From Tubiluchus corallicola (Eukaryota > Priapulida > Priapulimorpha > Priapulimorphida > Tubiluchidae), in NCBI GenBank assembly GCA_030141605.1, contig JAQGDQ010000017.1:562001-626000 (forward strand): 64,000 nt of DNA, in the 5' to 3' direction. A model generated the notes under the pieces. It was not told the DNA's origin and made no database searches. It saw only the letters and a program-made list of their open reading frames with translations. Made by a program: the position numbers and the translations under genes. Shown here one piece after another: positions 1-14,439 of the stretch; within the stretch, counting starts at the first letter, position 1; each line of letters opens with the position of its first letter.

Positions 1-3000
1 TTGTTGTCGTACTTCATTATGGGATAATCCGCAATCGGTAATTTTCAACTCAAAGGTAAAAAGTAGTTAAATTGAGGAAGACATAATGAAAGTCTGGTTA
101 AAAGTACGTACTGTGGCGACTTGGCGAAGCAATAAGCTCAGACGAACTAAATAACTGGTGTTTTCACTAGCTAAAGACAGGTGTCAATAAAATATTGATG
201 AAAAACAGAAAGCTTCATACGTATCTAGAATACGAACGAACATCTCTGTCAAAAGAGCACCGTTTACAAATATATGCCTCCTGGGGCCTCTAAGTACCTC
301 AACGTAGTACTGTCGTGTCTTTCATTTAGCGCAAATTTTAATGGAAAGTTGCCTATCTGACTGCCTGTAATAATGGAATAGGAATTAGTTCACTCACTAT
401 TTAAACTCTTGAATTTGCTGTCCCAACTCCTCTATCCCACCCACTCCCCCTCTCAGGCCCAAATGATTCACAAAAGAACCAGTATTCAGCTTACAATTGC
501 AAACCACTATTTTGACAAGCAAATAGGATTTGGCGTGTACATGACAAACTCATTGTGGTTTGTATGGGCTCAGCAAGCTTTTAGACGTCTCAATGTACTC
601 ACAACTTTTGTAGATTTGACGTAACAAGGTGAGTTCAACCTTGCCAATAATCATCTTTATAATAACAAGTCTTTATTCAAAAAAGAGCGTACAGCTATAA
701 GAAAGGTGCCTCTTTTTGTAGGCTCAGCTAAACGCTTTACATATTCATGTACAACAAATGTCTTAAACATTTTCAGCTTAACATTCAACACTATATACTT
801 CAAGTAAAATATAAAGAAAATTTCTTTCGTGCATAGATTAACTTATGATTCACAGTTATACAAGATGAATATATTTCGTGCCATACTAATATTAATTTTG
901 TAAAAAAAGGGAGTACATACAATAGCAGTACTGTTAAAAATGAGCATAGTTTGACTCATTTTATAATAACTGATCGGCCCATACAAGCCCTCCAGCAGAT
1001 CTGGAAAATTATGTCCATGGGTTACGTTTTGAAATAATTTATGGTGAAATTATTTGAGTAGATTACACTTTTAAATATGTCATGTAACCTCCTGGACCAT
1101 TGTAATGGGTTCTGAAAATCCCAGCTTTCATGCAACTTGTTTCTTCAATTCTTTTTACAACATACGAAGCATAGCACAGCACTGTGCTCTCCCAAACTCA
1201 GCAGACAATAATTCCTTTAAACCACAGAATTGCATTTTCAAGTACATGCACATCAACCAAAGAAACCTAGGCAATGAAATGTGGGCAACTTACAACTACT
1301 GCAGTACTAAAACACTCAAATGCAACATGTACACTACTTGCTGGGTTTGCAATTTGGCTTTTGCCTAATACATAAAATGGACTCAGGTATTGCAATTGAG
1401 TTGATTGTGTTAAAAGTCGCAAAAAAAACAATTAAAAAGAAAGAAATCAGAAAACAATTCGAAGGAACAGCGAACTGGACCACTATAGCATCAATACATA
1501 GCATGGCACAGTTTCCTATAATGTAACATAAAACTAGGACAGGAAAGATTAAGTTTTTAAGAAAGCTTTTAGAAATATAATCAGCAACATACACTTGTAC
1601 CAGAACGACACACGTGCAACATTTAAATCTGATATTTAATCTGTGTGACCCATGTGGGAACTATGTATCATGCATACATGAAGCTTGCACATATTACACA
1701 GTGTACTTAATACAGAGAATTAAAAATACCCAACCCAAACTTATAAATGCCTAGACGGGCTTTGTACAGTACACACAAGTTGCGTAGGCGGACATTTAGC
1801 ATGTTTCCGCACATCAAACAGAAAATAGTTACTGTGTACCTCATTTAAGTCATTATTAGATACAGTATTTTGCGGCATTTAATAATTTTAAATGTGCTGC
1901 AAGAAATCATCATGGAAATACCAGGCAAACGTGGCGAAGGATTATTATTAATGAAACACAGTACACGAATAATGATCAAATACCTGAAAAATTCGCTGTA
2001 TTAATCCACGTGCTTTCCAAATTCCAATTCTCTAAGTATCAAAAACAATTGCGGTGTTTATAACTAATGACTAGGCACGGCATAGTTACTATTTTCTTGT
2101 TTCTACATTGTAAACGTACACTGTAAACTATCATCGGTGAAATACTACAGCGACTGTGGCGCCACAGCATATCAGAGATGAAAAACGATCTCTCGTAGAT
2201 ATTGCCGCGTTTTATGCGAGAGCAGCACTGTCCAACAAAGATCGAATGAGCAAAGACCTATTCAAACAAATTTTTACTTTACTTACACGAGTAAAAAATT
2301 CAAGCAAATGAACCAAATTTCTATTGATAAAAATAAAGAAGAGTAAATACCAAAATATGCCCTACCCTATCCCATCGGACAAATACTTTTAAGATATACT
2401 AATAATAATACTATTAAATAATATTAGATAATACTATTAAAATATTTAGTCATATTTATCACCCACTTCAGCAGCAATACATAGTTTACAATATAATTTC
2501 CATTACTCCAGAACGATTATGTACTATACTATATATATATATATACTAGAGAACAGAAAAAAAACTTACAAATAAACGACATAATTGTTAATCTAACAGA
2601 GTTAGGTGGTGCATGGTGGTTAAGAAGTTGAGCTTGTTAACCCACCATGAAAAGTGGAGAAAAAAACTTGATAAATTATTAAAAGAGAGAAAATTAATAG
2701 AAAAAACACAGAAGAAAGAAACACAGAGTAACAGGGAAAGAAGAAAAACCCAAGAGAAGCAAAATTGAAAGGAGTTTGGCAGAGAAAATGTAAAACCTTT
2801 AAAATATTATCAGTAAAGCAACAATGTAGTTGTGGGATGTACTGTAACTATCACAATTCATAGTTAAACTCAACAATGCAATACAAATACGGGTAAAATA
2901 TAAAATATTTCATACGTCTTTTAAAACTATAACTATAATGTTCATTGTGTGGTAACATACACAGATATTTTATTCAAATAAATTACACGGTTGTGTCAGA

Positions 3001-6000
3001 GATGCTACTGGTAAATAACAATCTATTCATTTCGTTGCGTTAGAAATAAACTAATCTTAGTCTATACGATTTCTAAAAGCCATAACAACCTATACACAGC
3101 TTAGAATGTTGGAGTGCTACTATAATAGTAAAAGCTATCACGGACCTGCGGAGCTAGTTTCAGCTATACGGTTTCAACTCACACTGCACAATAGCACCAT
3201 CTACCGGCGGTGTTGTTCAACTAAGTAGTTATACAAAAATATTTTTTAAAGTAGACCTTCCATGTCTCTCTCTCTATTCATCCCACATTTTACCGTGTGT
3301 TTGCTATTGTTGGTGCACTTTTCTGCAATGTTTAACCAACTGACAGTCCTTCTTATGCTGATTGTTCCTTTTATTAAAAAAGTAGCACAGCTTTTGTTGG
3401 CACTATTCAAACATGTTGGTAAAATTACACATCAATATTTGAGTTAGCCTATTTGTGATTAGCATTCAAAACTAACATTGTACTAGGCTATGTACTAGCT
3501 AGCTAGCTGTGTGAAAAAGAATGCCACATCTAACAAGATGCAAATGTACATTAATTTTATGGACAAGAAAATTTTGATTACAAAAAAATGCATTAGTTTC
3601 TTAGTTATATCAAATCATGTTTTTTATACAAATCATCCTGATAAACAATGCCAGCAGCCACTCAAGCACCAATAACTGGAAAATAGAATTTAGGAAAGGA
3701 AAAATATTTTTCATTTGTAAACTATTTTTACACAAATATATACTGTGTACTTTTTGTGTCTAATGATCAACAAATTCTTTAAGCCTGCTGGCTGTAATCT
3801 CTATAAAATTGTTTACAACTACACAAGAATTGAATGGAAAGTTTAAATAATTTAACAAAATTAATAAAACATTAACACAGTGCTGTAGTTGTAGCATAAC
3901 AATTGCACATAATGTACCAAAAATGAATGCTAACTAGCTTAAATCGTGAACTCATTGGTATATTCACAACTAAGCCCATGTGTTGGCAAATGTATATGTA
4001 TACGCCCATTCGTATTATGCAAAATTCCTGCCTCACTGGCCTTTGAATCAACACAGTTCGCACAATGACAAGTAACGTGAATTATTACAGCTTGCACCAG
4101 CTATTGTGTTACTGTAATACATTTACTGGTCGTCAGTGATAAAAACTCCCTAGTTTTAAGAGCTATTATTTTTAAATAATTTACACTCACTGAACTTCAC
4201 AAACACACTGTGGTTTTTGACAATTTTGAACTAATGTTAATAATATAATGTAGTCTCTATAATGTTAATTTTATAGACTACACCCGTTTTAGAAGAGTGG
4301 CATTTACTTAAATACAGAATGTTACGCCTCGTGCCCTGTCCGTGCTTCTGTTTCACACCATTGAAACAAGTGAACAATAGCTGAATCTTAAAACCTCACT
4401 GGGCCTGGCTAAACTATAAGTAAGGCAGGTGTGGCATGAAGATAAATCTTTAGCTCTCTACAACAAATGGGTGAGCTTATAGGAAGCTGAGGTACAGGTG
4501 AGGCAGAGAATCCTAATTAAGCAACTTAGCCAACGAGATAACTAGAAATACAACATATGAAGTTACCTGTAACAAAGTCCATGTGGGTACTAAAACTGCA
4601 AAAATATTTTTTATAACAATGAACGAGGTTTATAAAAATTTAATGGTTTATTACGAGGGACGTTCATGCATTGTAGACGGGAAATGTCGTTCACAGTTGA
4701 ACATTTTTATCTACGACAGGCTAATAGAACTTGTCATAAGTCATGTGAGACACAAATCACCACAAGCACATCGTAACCGAAACTCTAAATACCTTCTTCA
4801 GGATAAATAGCGTCATAAATAATATCAATTATTGTTATTATCAAACTCAAAGGACCCTGTAGTACCTTAGCCCCTATATTTACATGAAAATACTTTAACA
4901 GCATAGTAGCATTCTATCATATTGAAGAGTAGCGCCTTAGGATACCATTCTGCTACAAAAATAATACAGTTTTAAGTAATAAAGTTTGTTGCTTTTGATA
5001 AAATACAAAATACTTTCAAAATCAGAGTTTGGATTCGAATATCTCTCATGTCGGGACTTCTCAAGCCATTTATTACCGGAATAGGACTTTTTGGTTGCCT
5101 TCCCAGGCCTACTCAGCCAATTGGGCACTTCGACATTTAATGAGGGTCGGGGACAGAAAGGCGGTTGAGCGATAGGCTATAACCTCGAAAATGAGCGTCA
5201 TTAAATGCTCGACAATCAGTATGGCTATGTAAAAGTTTTATTTGGTTAACAAGTGGCGCTTGAATACCAAGGATAGCAAAGCCAACCCGCAATAAAATCA
5301 TTTGCTTTCTTACAGCAACTACAGGTGCGCTAACTTATGACACCCAGTCATAAAATCATGTGGTCGGACAGGTAAACCAAGTTCCGGTCGCTGTTTAAAC
5401 ACGAATCTGACCAAGAGTGTGTTTCCCTGCGCAAGATGGGACCTTTGACCCTTGGTGTGTGTGTCTCTGCGTTGCAAGAAATGAGAATAATGATACGTTA
5501 GGAACTACTTTCGTGTGAGAGTAATGGAAGGAAATGGAATTTTAATGAATGAGTAATGTAAAAACCATCCGGTGACAACATTGAAAATGAACTTACTAAA
5601 CACGAGCGAAATGACGCTGTTCCAAATCTGTCAAATGGTCTCAACGCCGTGACAAGATGAAAATGGCTCACACTCGTACAGTTTGTATAAGCAAAAGTGA
5701 TGACCTCTAATTAGTTTCAATGAACGTGATTTTTTGCTCCACTTAACATACTCACTAAGTGCTATTTTTAAATATGCAATCCTATATGCGTCCGACGCTT
5801 TTCAGGCAAGTTACTGCATAGATAAAATATTTCAATGATATTAATAAAATTTAGTCGAACGTTTAGTATATTTTTGGCACAATATAAGTCTTTTCTTCGT
5901 GACCTTTCATTTAGACAATTTAAATAATTAATTAAATAAACAGCTCTAATTAATGAAGGAGTTGCTATAATTTTTTATTTTCAACGAATGACATCATGAA

Positions 6001-6559
6001 AGTAATAATTCTGCCAAATTTCAACTCAACTGGACAAATAATTTGGAGTTGAAAAAAGGATGACGGACAGAGTGAGGGATTAACGATCGGGAATTATATT
6101 ACGGACTTTGCGGCACATTTCATTGATACCAGTACAACCCTAAGATCCCAGTGTGCATTATATACGTAGAAGTATTCTAATTAGAGAATTTTTAAATACA
6201 TGTAGTCCAATTGAAACTGTGCAAAAATGAAGTGAAAAGTATGAAAATATGCACAAAGCCCAAGAATAAACAAAATTTTATACAACCACAACAAACTGTT
6301 GTAACAAACTATTCTGCTTTTCTTTCTACAGTTCATGCTGTATTTGCTTTATTTCCGGCTACAATTTTTTAGCAGACGGCGAAAGATACGAGTGCTAAAG
6401 TCTATCAACAGAAGCAATGAGCGTAAATAATGATCTACAATTTCAATTCTACACAACACCTGTCCCAGAATCAGACACAGGCAACAAAGGAATGGACATC
6501 TTATAGGCCTTATTATCGGTTACCACTAGGGGGTGCGAAAATCAGCAACGTCTACTTAC
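1..6559. other. Non-coding AT-rich stretch
   Basis: I see no convincing coding exon here on either strand. The short open frames have no recognisable motifs and look like chance frames in AT-rich DNA. Because the first coding exon at 6560-6736 is on the minus strand, this stretch should contain at least one intron of that gene, and possibly later exons I could not identify. A minus-strand tRNA-like segment near 5029-5135 has an A-box-like run (TGGCTGAGTAGG) and a B-box-like run (TTCGAATCC). It may be a SINE relic, but it lacks a clear tail and matching arms. Confidence 0.4.
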
Positions 6560-6736
6560 CCCCTTGAACGAGAAGCGACTGGCCCTGCTGGAATTGGACA
6601 TATTGGAGATATCAGATCCCGCCAGGCTTGCAGTGTCGCTTACTTCCCCAGGACTTCTCGTCTTCCGCCGGATGCTGCCGAATCTCTGTTTCCAGGCTTT
6701 GACTTTTATTGGGGTCAAAGGTCGAAAACGATCCAT
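6560..6736 (-). CDS. First coding exon of an unrecognised gene (serine/arginine-rich N-terminus)
   Basis: The minus strand starts with ATG at 6736 and reads 59 codons to a strong splice donor (GTAAGT) immediately below 6560, ending in phase 0. The peptide begins MDRFRPLTPIKVKAWKQRFG and continues as a basic stretch (SIRRKTRS), then a serine-rich stretch with several SD/SN/SS pairs. This looks like a disordered, phosphorylatable N-terminal tail. Local base composition is clearly less AT-rich than the neighbours. The frame is open upstream to about 6862, so a start farther up is possible, but the residues there look like translated UTR. I do not recognise the family. The rest of the gene should lie at lower coordinates or off the window, and no later exon could be assigned. 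Confidence 0.55.
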
Positions 6737-9700
6737 GTTTGACGTAGGAAATTTTGCTGCTTCAAATATAATCGTAAACTTGCATTCACTCCACTGCTGT
6801 GAAAAACTATATGCAACACAGCTGTTAAATTTGGGCGTGTTTGAGAACAATGTCAACAACAATGTGTCGGCTTAAACACAAAATGATAAAAGCTGCTATA
6901 ACATTGTGGTTGTGTTCACACCAAGTTCACAACTCGCACCTTTTTGTTTTTTCAAAATGCAACATCACAGTGAATGTCAGGCTTGTCAGCAAAATAGCAC
7001 CTGGAGACAAGCTAGTTATTTAAGAAATGACAAATAGGACGTAAAATTCATCAAGGAACCTTAAAAAAAGCGACTATATGAAGGAACGTTAAAAAGCGAC
7101 TGACTGTATGTACTCACTTTTAAAAATTCACAAGACTTGTAAATAAATTTATCACGTAGCACAGTCAATTGTAAATTATTTTGCCTATTTATAGCACAAG
7201 CTTGGTTCTTATTAAATCTAAATATGCTTTTGAATGATTCCTTATTGACTACTCTAATAACTGTAATTCACTTATCAGTACTTTGTGATCTAGCGTCGTT
7301 GAAAAGAGCAGAATAAACGGTCAGTGGCGCACAATACAGTAGTAAACATTACAGCAGTAGACTGGTCCATTGTTGTAACGCGTCAAGCATTAACGTTCAA
7401 CTAAACTGGTTGTGCGCTAGAAGAGGAACAGAACGGAGAACAATTCTTCCCTTTATTGTCTCCAATTACGCCCCTGCTCATTCTGTATTCTGTCTTGAGG
7501 GGACTTCTCACACTTTACCTTCCCAATCTGTCAGACGAATAAAGAGATAAATGAGATTGTTGCTGACGTCAGCTTTGCGTGAGGTCTTGCTTCCCACAGT
7601 AGAGGTGCAACAGTAAATTGAAATTCTATGATGACTTGCCGATGTTTTCTTCTAAAGGATTTGGCAATTAAATTTAGGCACACTTTCTGACTTTGGTTTG
7701 AAAGAACAGAACAACACGTAGCTCTATAGCACAAGCTACAGATTTGTTCCAGCCACATACAGGTTTACTCTTACATCCAATTATGGTACGGAGGTGTCCT
7801 GTCTACCGTGTTACTGAGCCTGTACAATCAAACATATTATACATAATACACGCATATTACATTCTCTCTACGTTAATGTTTAGACTTTAACACTCCTCTA
7901 ACCTGACTGAGTAGAGGATCACAGAAATTCGAATTTTTTTATGAAATGAGTCGCCTTACTTAACAACTACTTAATTTAGGTAATTATATGCCCACGTGAA
8001 ATGAATTGCAATAACAATTGTGTGCTGCACTAATGCTAACACGCTAATCTAACGATTTAGAGAAATCGAAGGTGTTTTATAATGGGCGTGACTACAACAG
8101 CGTTGCATGGCCCAATTTGCTTTCATTAAAATATAGCCTGTTTTCTAAGTATTAAAATCCATGTCAAGGTTTAGTGAGCGCTCTGACCTGTGACAATAGT
8201 ATTTAAAACTTAAAATACTACATTGTAGTACACTGTACACAACCGTTCAACGTATTTACAGCTGATAAAGGTATTTAACAACCCTTGAAGGCTCTTTCAG
8301 ATAACAAAACGCAAGCGGTGGCATAGTACGTTATACAACTGTGGAGATTGGAAAAGAGAGTACACTCAATGAAGACCCATGGCAGACCTCAAAATCTCAG
8401 TTCATCGCTTTGTTGTTGTTTTGAGTGCCATTCAATTATTAAACAATAATGATCATTTCATTATTAGTTAATACTACTGAGTTATGGGTCTTTTCGCCCC
8501 AGTCAATTATGAATTAAAACGTACTTCACTTAACGCAGAACCTTCAATCTATTACAGCAGTCATGCACTTAGCTCGAGGCTTAAATTTAACACTTTCGAA
8601 TGCTAATTGAAATTAAACACTTCAGTTAACGATCGAAACTAATGTTATACAATTGCCGGTCACATTTATTAGCCACACACTTACAAGTTTTCAATCAAAT
8701 GAGATAATTGAGACAACATTACACACGTTTTGACTGATAAAATTTCAAAGCACGTACCACGCTCGTGAAACTTTCTTCAACTTCCAACAACCTGTTTCGC
8801 CCTGCGTACGCGGCGTTTCTTTGCAAAAACGAATTATTCCTGTTCGTTTCTTCAACACAAAAAGACGCTGCTTAACGACACATCGGTAAATCACTAGGTA
8901 GAGAAATACGAGTGTCAATCAACGTAAGAAAACAGCGGTTAAAACCCACTCCATCACTACAAGATGAACTCGACCAAGAAGTTTCAAGCGACAGGTATTT
9001 GGCAACAAAACAGTGGGAACGCGGACTGATAGGGGCAATTGGGAAATAAGTCACCCGATAGGACGTCTTAACTTGCGCTTACTCAGAATACTGTTTGTAA
9101 GGTAACAGTTTATGCTGGTTATCAGAATTCCACAGTTAAGGTGAGTACTATAAAATATTGCGAAAACTGTACAAGGGCCTAACGCCTACAGCGGTAAATA
9201 AAATTAACGACAGCGTTTCTCACTTGATAACGAATTAAAATTGAAAGCACCAGAAACGCAGACGAACTTCGACTTACATACCCTCCCCGTCGAGTTATAT
9301 GTCTCACGCTTCAAAGATACCGCCCAGTACATAGTAGTAATGGTATCTGACGAACTTAAACTCAGTTTGTATGCACAGAGCCGTCTCACAGTCTGTACAC
9401 TTTGTAATGCAAATAGCCATTCTGTTAGTGCTAGCTGCGAACGTTAACAATATTAAAGAACTTTGGGAAGGCATCTTTCTAGCTTTGCTTTACAATGGAA
9501 AACTATTGCAAAGACGTTTGGCAGTTGACAATTCAAAATCCTAATGCAAAAGTCTCTCAAAAGTGAAGACGTGTGAAACTAGATTTCTTTGGTAACAAAT
9601 ACCTTCGTGTCTTTTAAATCTGTTACAAACTTTCAAACTAATTAAGAATTTTCTTTCTTAGGCAAAAATTGCGAAAAAAACACCAGCAACTTTTGCAGTT

Positions 9701-12700
9701 TTTCACAAAGTTTAGAGGGCGAACAAGGAAACAAAAAACTCAAAAACATGATTTTCACCATCTAAATACTATAAAAGTATTTTATACTATATACAGTACT
9801 TGCAGAATTCACAAAACGAAATAAAATCTACTAATATAGGTTTCTGAGCGGAATTTCTCATAGAAGCACAAGACGCAAAACGCAATGTGTTAAATTGACT
9901 AAGAATCAGACTAAATATAACATAGCCACTCATCACCATTGACCTATATTTCGTGCGTATTTTTATTGTAGATTAAAGATAATTAAACAGAGTTAGTAGA
10001 CCACGAAGATTAAGTAGGATGAAGGGGAATAAGTACTTATCACAGTCAGTAATTTTTCTTGTAGACATTGATCACATTTTATTTAGACAAAGCTTGCTTC
10101 CCATATTGGCCAAAAACTAATGTAAAGCACCACTGTCCACCGCTTTTTGTCAACCAATGGCGCCACGGGCTTTGCATAGTAAACCACGGCAAAAGTATTT
10201 AAGGCGTGCTTAGGTGCTTGCATCAACTAAATTCATTTGAACTGATAAACAGGAACATTATTTTTTTTTAAATAAATTCAATGCAATATTTTGCTATTTT
10301 GCTAATTAATTTGTGGCTTGATATATGCTTATAAAGTAGAATATTAATCATTTATTTTCTATTTTGCTCATTGACAAAAGGAATAGCTGAGTAAGCATGG
10401 TGTGCACTTGAATGCTCAGTTAGGCAATACTGGAACATGTTAGTCAACGGGCTGGTGGCTGCTAATGAAAACTGCGGGTGGTCCCATATGACCATCGGCT
10501 ATTTTTTCAATGAGGAAGCATGCATGTACAACCAAATGTAGGTAAAACATCTCTGAAAGTTAGTATCTCATCTCAGAGGATTATCCCTAAAATGAACTAG
10601 ATTCCGGTCCTGCCATAACTAAACAGGCCAAGTGAATGTCAGACATCTACTTGTAGAATGCTGCAAGCATCAGTATCTACAGCCACATTGGCTTAATACT
10701 TTTTTACTGTAATCTTAGATCCAAGCTTAGTAGCAAATAACACAAGCTCTTTACAGCTAAAAATTATACTAATCACAATGACAATGACAGTGAGGGTATA
10801 ACTGTTTGTAGTGCACAATTTCAGAAGTGCACATAAAGAAACAGAAACACGTTTGTAGGAATTTTTCGTTTTTGTAAAGTTACGATCGCATTTAATGACC
10901 TTCTTAGGTAACGAAAACTTTGTGAATTTCATCGCAAGCCTAAGAATGTTCTTATGAATAAAACAATTTGTAGGAAGCTTTGTGAATCCAAACCCCACAT
11001 GTAGTACATTGAGTAACTATTGATGAACATATCTGAATATAATCTAGTGCACAAATTTCAAAGAATGAACATTTATACCTCGAATTTATATGAATCTCCA
11101 TTTCACGTTATTCCTGTTAAAGTTCTAGTGATAAAAAGCAAGATAGAATTATTTTTGTACTTAAAATTTATTGGACAAAAAGCCTCATAGTCTACATATT
11201 TGTTTCTTGTGGTCATGTACAGTGCACATTATACATGTCCCACTAAAGTAGAATAACATAATAAAATACTTTGTAATAGTTACACAAACCAGAAATGTTC
11301 ATTTTACGTGAAGAGGCAGCAATGTAAACATAGTGTATACCTGAACAATTTTTCAATAGTTTTCATATAACAAAAAAGCATTTATTGATAAATTAATAGT
11401 ACGACTTGAAGCAAATCTGGTAATTAATTTTATCTAAATCTACCAATCAAAATCAAGTCACCAAGCATTTGACACATGCACAGTTGCAGTTACCTACATC
11501 TTATGGCACGTCATGCTTACAAAGACAGTTTAGAGTTTATAAGCAGTTAGAAAGAGTAGCATTCACTCATATTTATCCTTTTCTCACACAAAATTCAGAT
11601 AGCATGTTAAAAAATTAACAGTGCAAGATGTGCGAAGATACAAGCGATCAATATCTTGACTCTTCACATAATTCAGAAGAACAAATTTTTAATGTAACTT
11701 GGAAACTGCAGGCAGTTTTTGTTTGTTTCACTGCATTACAACATGCTTCATTTTTGCACATTTTTGCAACATGCTTCATTATTGTGAATAGAAACATGTA
11801 AAAATCATACATGCCAACTCTATAAATTACCCATAACATTATTTATACACCTATCAATAAAATATGTACACTTATAATTCACATGATGTAAAAAGTTACA
11901 TTCACCGGTATGCAAACAGAAACCAAGAACTACCTCTATGCAGCCATCTTAATCATTTTGAAGTTAATAATAAATGATTAAGCAAGGAAAAGGTGCACCT
12001 ACAAAGATTAAATCCTTCACATAAGATATACAAACTAAATTAAATTTTACTTGTCAAAAATTGCAATTTACCTGTCACCCCATTTTAAATACAAATCAAT
12101 CCACACTTATTATATACTTATAGTTAATTATTAGTACAAAACTGCTAGGGTATAATAACAAACTACTCTAGTTTACATACACAACAGTTTAATAACATTA
12201 TGGCAGTAATATGCTGAGAGTAGTATGGTACACAAACTATACATTTCCGCTGAAATGATAACACCTAACCAAAAAAAAATAACATTGTCAATGACAACAA
12301 TATTAAAACAAAAACTACCGGGGTAAAATGAAATCTTATAATATGTGCCCTACTAATTTTAGCCTTACACAGATGTTGATGATTTAGCTAAGCTAGCGTA
12401 ACATGATTTTTTCACAATTTCTTTATACGAAACAAACAGCTGAAAAAAAGTGTAGAATCCTAAATTCAGTTTACAAGAAAGCAAGATTTCACTGCAATAA
12501 CATTACTACTCACGTACTAATAAATGCAAATAATTAACCATTTGAGTAAATTACTACGTTTTGTAACTATAATGGTCCGACAAAATTTGACCCACCACAC
12601 TACAGAACTTCACATCTTTTTCCGAGAAGAAAATAACTTATGTTTACTACAGGTATGAAATAGTAATTGTATACTATGGATTACATTTTAAATAATAAGC

Positions 12701-14439
12701 AATCAATTTAGTAGTGAACCATTTATGTACACTTGAAGAAAGCAAGGTTAAAGTGTGACAATAATGACTTATGAAACAACTATGCAATGGCGATTTTAGA
12801 TCAATACTTGGTTATTTTCCAAAAGTTTTTTAACCATTGTTTAATCACATTTTTGCTGCTAAACTGCTAAAGATCCGATTACTTTTGTATAACCATATAA
12901 TTTTTGTTTAGAAATTAAAAAAAATCAAACTCTGTCTTTGTTGGGAACTGGGATTTTCATAATACGCAAAGAAGTTTAAAATATCTACTATTTACCGAAA
13001 GAAATAATAATGGTTGACCTTTGACTATCATTACACAACTAGACTATTATGCTTCTAATTAAAGGTGGAAGCCCAGTTTACAATTAGAACTTAGCCTGCC
13101 TTGAGCAGCTATAAAATCTAAAATAGACGTGAACAGTGAGGTAATACCATACGACAAACACTTGATGACTTTAAATATAATGGGTTACTCATATTAATGA
13201 TAATTGCAAACAAGTCATCACTTTGAATGATCTATAATTACTTACAGCTTTACCTGTAAGTAATGCGAATTGCTAATTTTGCTTCATTTTAAATTAACAT
13301 GTACATAATTTTAATTGAAATTTAATGTGACCATGAAGCAAAATGATCTACACATACTTAAACAATTTTGCTCCAAAGGAATAGTGTTTTAATCGTTTGG
13401 AATCACAAGTAGTCAAATGAAACTGACTAGTTCTTAGACAGAGTCCAAGAGTCAACTAAAATTTGCAATTCTTTGCTGCTGGTGTCTTGGGTCCTAGCTG
13501 AATTAGCACTTACACAAATGTTTGGACAAACTCGGGCTTCTTACGACTTCTTTAGTAGCAAAAACTGAATGACGACCAGGACAAAATGCCAATGTTTCAA
13601 AAACACAGATACTTAGTAATAGCTTAATAATGTTTTCTTGATAGACATATATTCGTGTACACTCATATACACCTTGTTACACACATGTAAACAATACAAC
13701 TTAGTGGTTGAAGGACACTCAAAAGGCATTATCTATTAACTACACGGGATGAACACGTTAACATTTAAGTGCGGCAAAGTGCGAGTCACTTTACAAGTTA
13801 CATTATTATTTACATCCTTATATTCTTCCCGTACAACAGATACAATAAACTCACAAATCCAACATACAGTGCTAACTTTAGAATTTTCTCCAAAGTGAAA
13901 TATAAAGACAATAAGACTGGGCCAGTGACCCCTTTCTGAGATAAAAGCACACGCGTCGCTCGCCTTCCTTCAAATTAGAATTCCGTGCAGTTCCAAATTT
14001 TTCAGGCAGGCCAGGGACCTATAGCTTCACATTGCAGATTTATTTTATGAAACTAGGATTTTATAAGGGAAACAAAACTCAATTTTAGGTACAAACATTA
14101 ACACTTTGGTGTTGTAACCTATTTAGAGCATGAGGTTTCTGGGGTCACTAAAATTCCTGAAGTGAAACATTTATAGTCAAACCCATATGAAGTCAATATC
14201 AGATACGGAACATTAAGATAACACGCCTACATAAATAAAATTTAATACAAAATTATAAATATCAAAATAAAAGAAATCCCGAGCAAGTGATAGCCTGCTG
14301 TAACTCCTCAGAGGTTACTCACGTAATATATCACCGGGTAAAAAACTGAGTTAACTACATATACTTGGACTAAAATACTGGGAGTTCCTGCCTGCTTTGA
14401 TCGAGGTAAAGTTCAAGGAAAGCCACACCCAAGTCAATG
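6737..14439. other. Intergenic region without a supported gene
   Basis: AT-rich and mostly featureless. A less AT-rich segment at about 8745-9450 carries two overlapping plus-strand open frames without a starting methionine (to 8876 and 8877-9052); these are discussed as a finding but not called as genes. A possible polyadenylation signal for the receptor gene reads AATAAA on the minus strand at 14044-14039, about 400 bases beyond the stop. Confidence 0.4.

Noticed and set aside
5029-5135. tRNA-like A and B boxes on the minus strand
   Set aside because: The spacing and arms do not fold into a convincing tRNA and no SINE tail is seen.
5390-5466. Minus-strand acceptor (TTGCAACGCAG) followed by a short open frame, possible second exon of the gene starting at 6736
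   Set aside because: Phase fits, but it stops after 23 codons, shows no recognisable motif and has no independent support.
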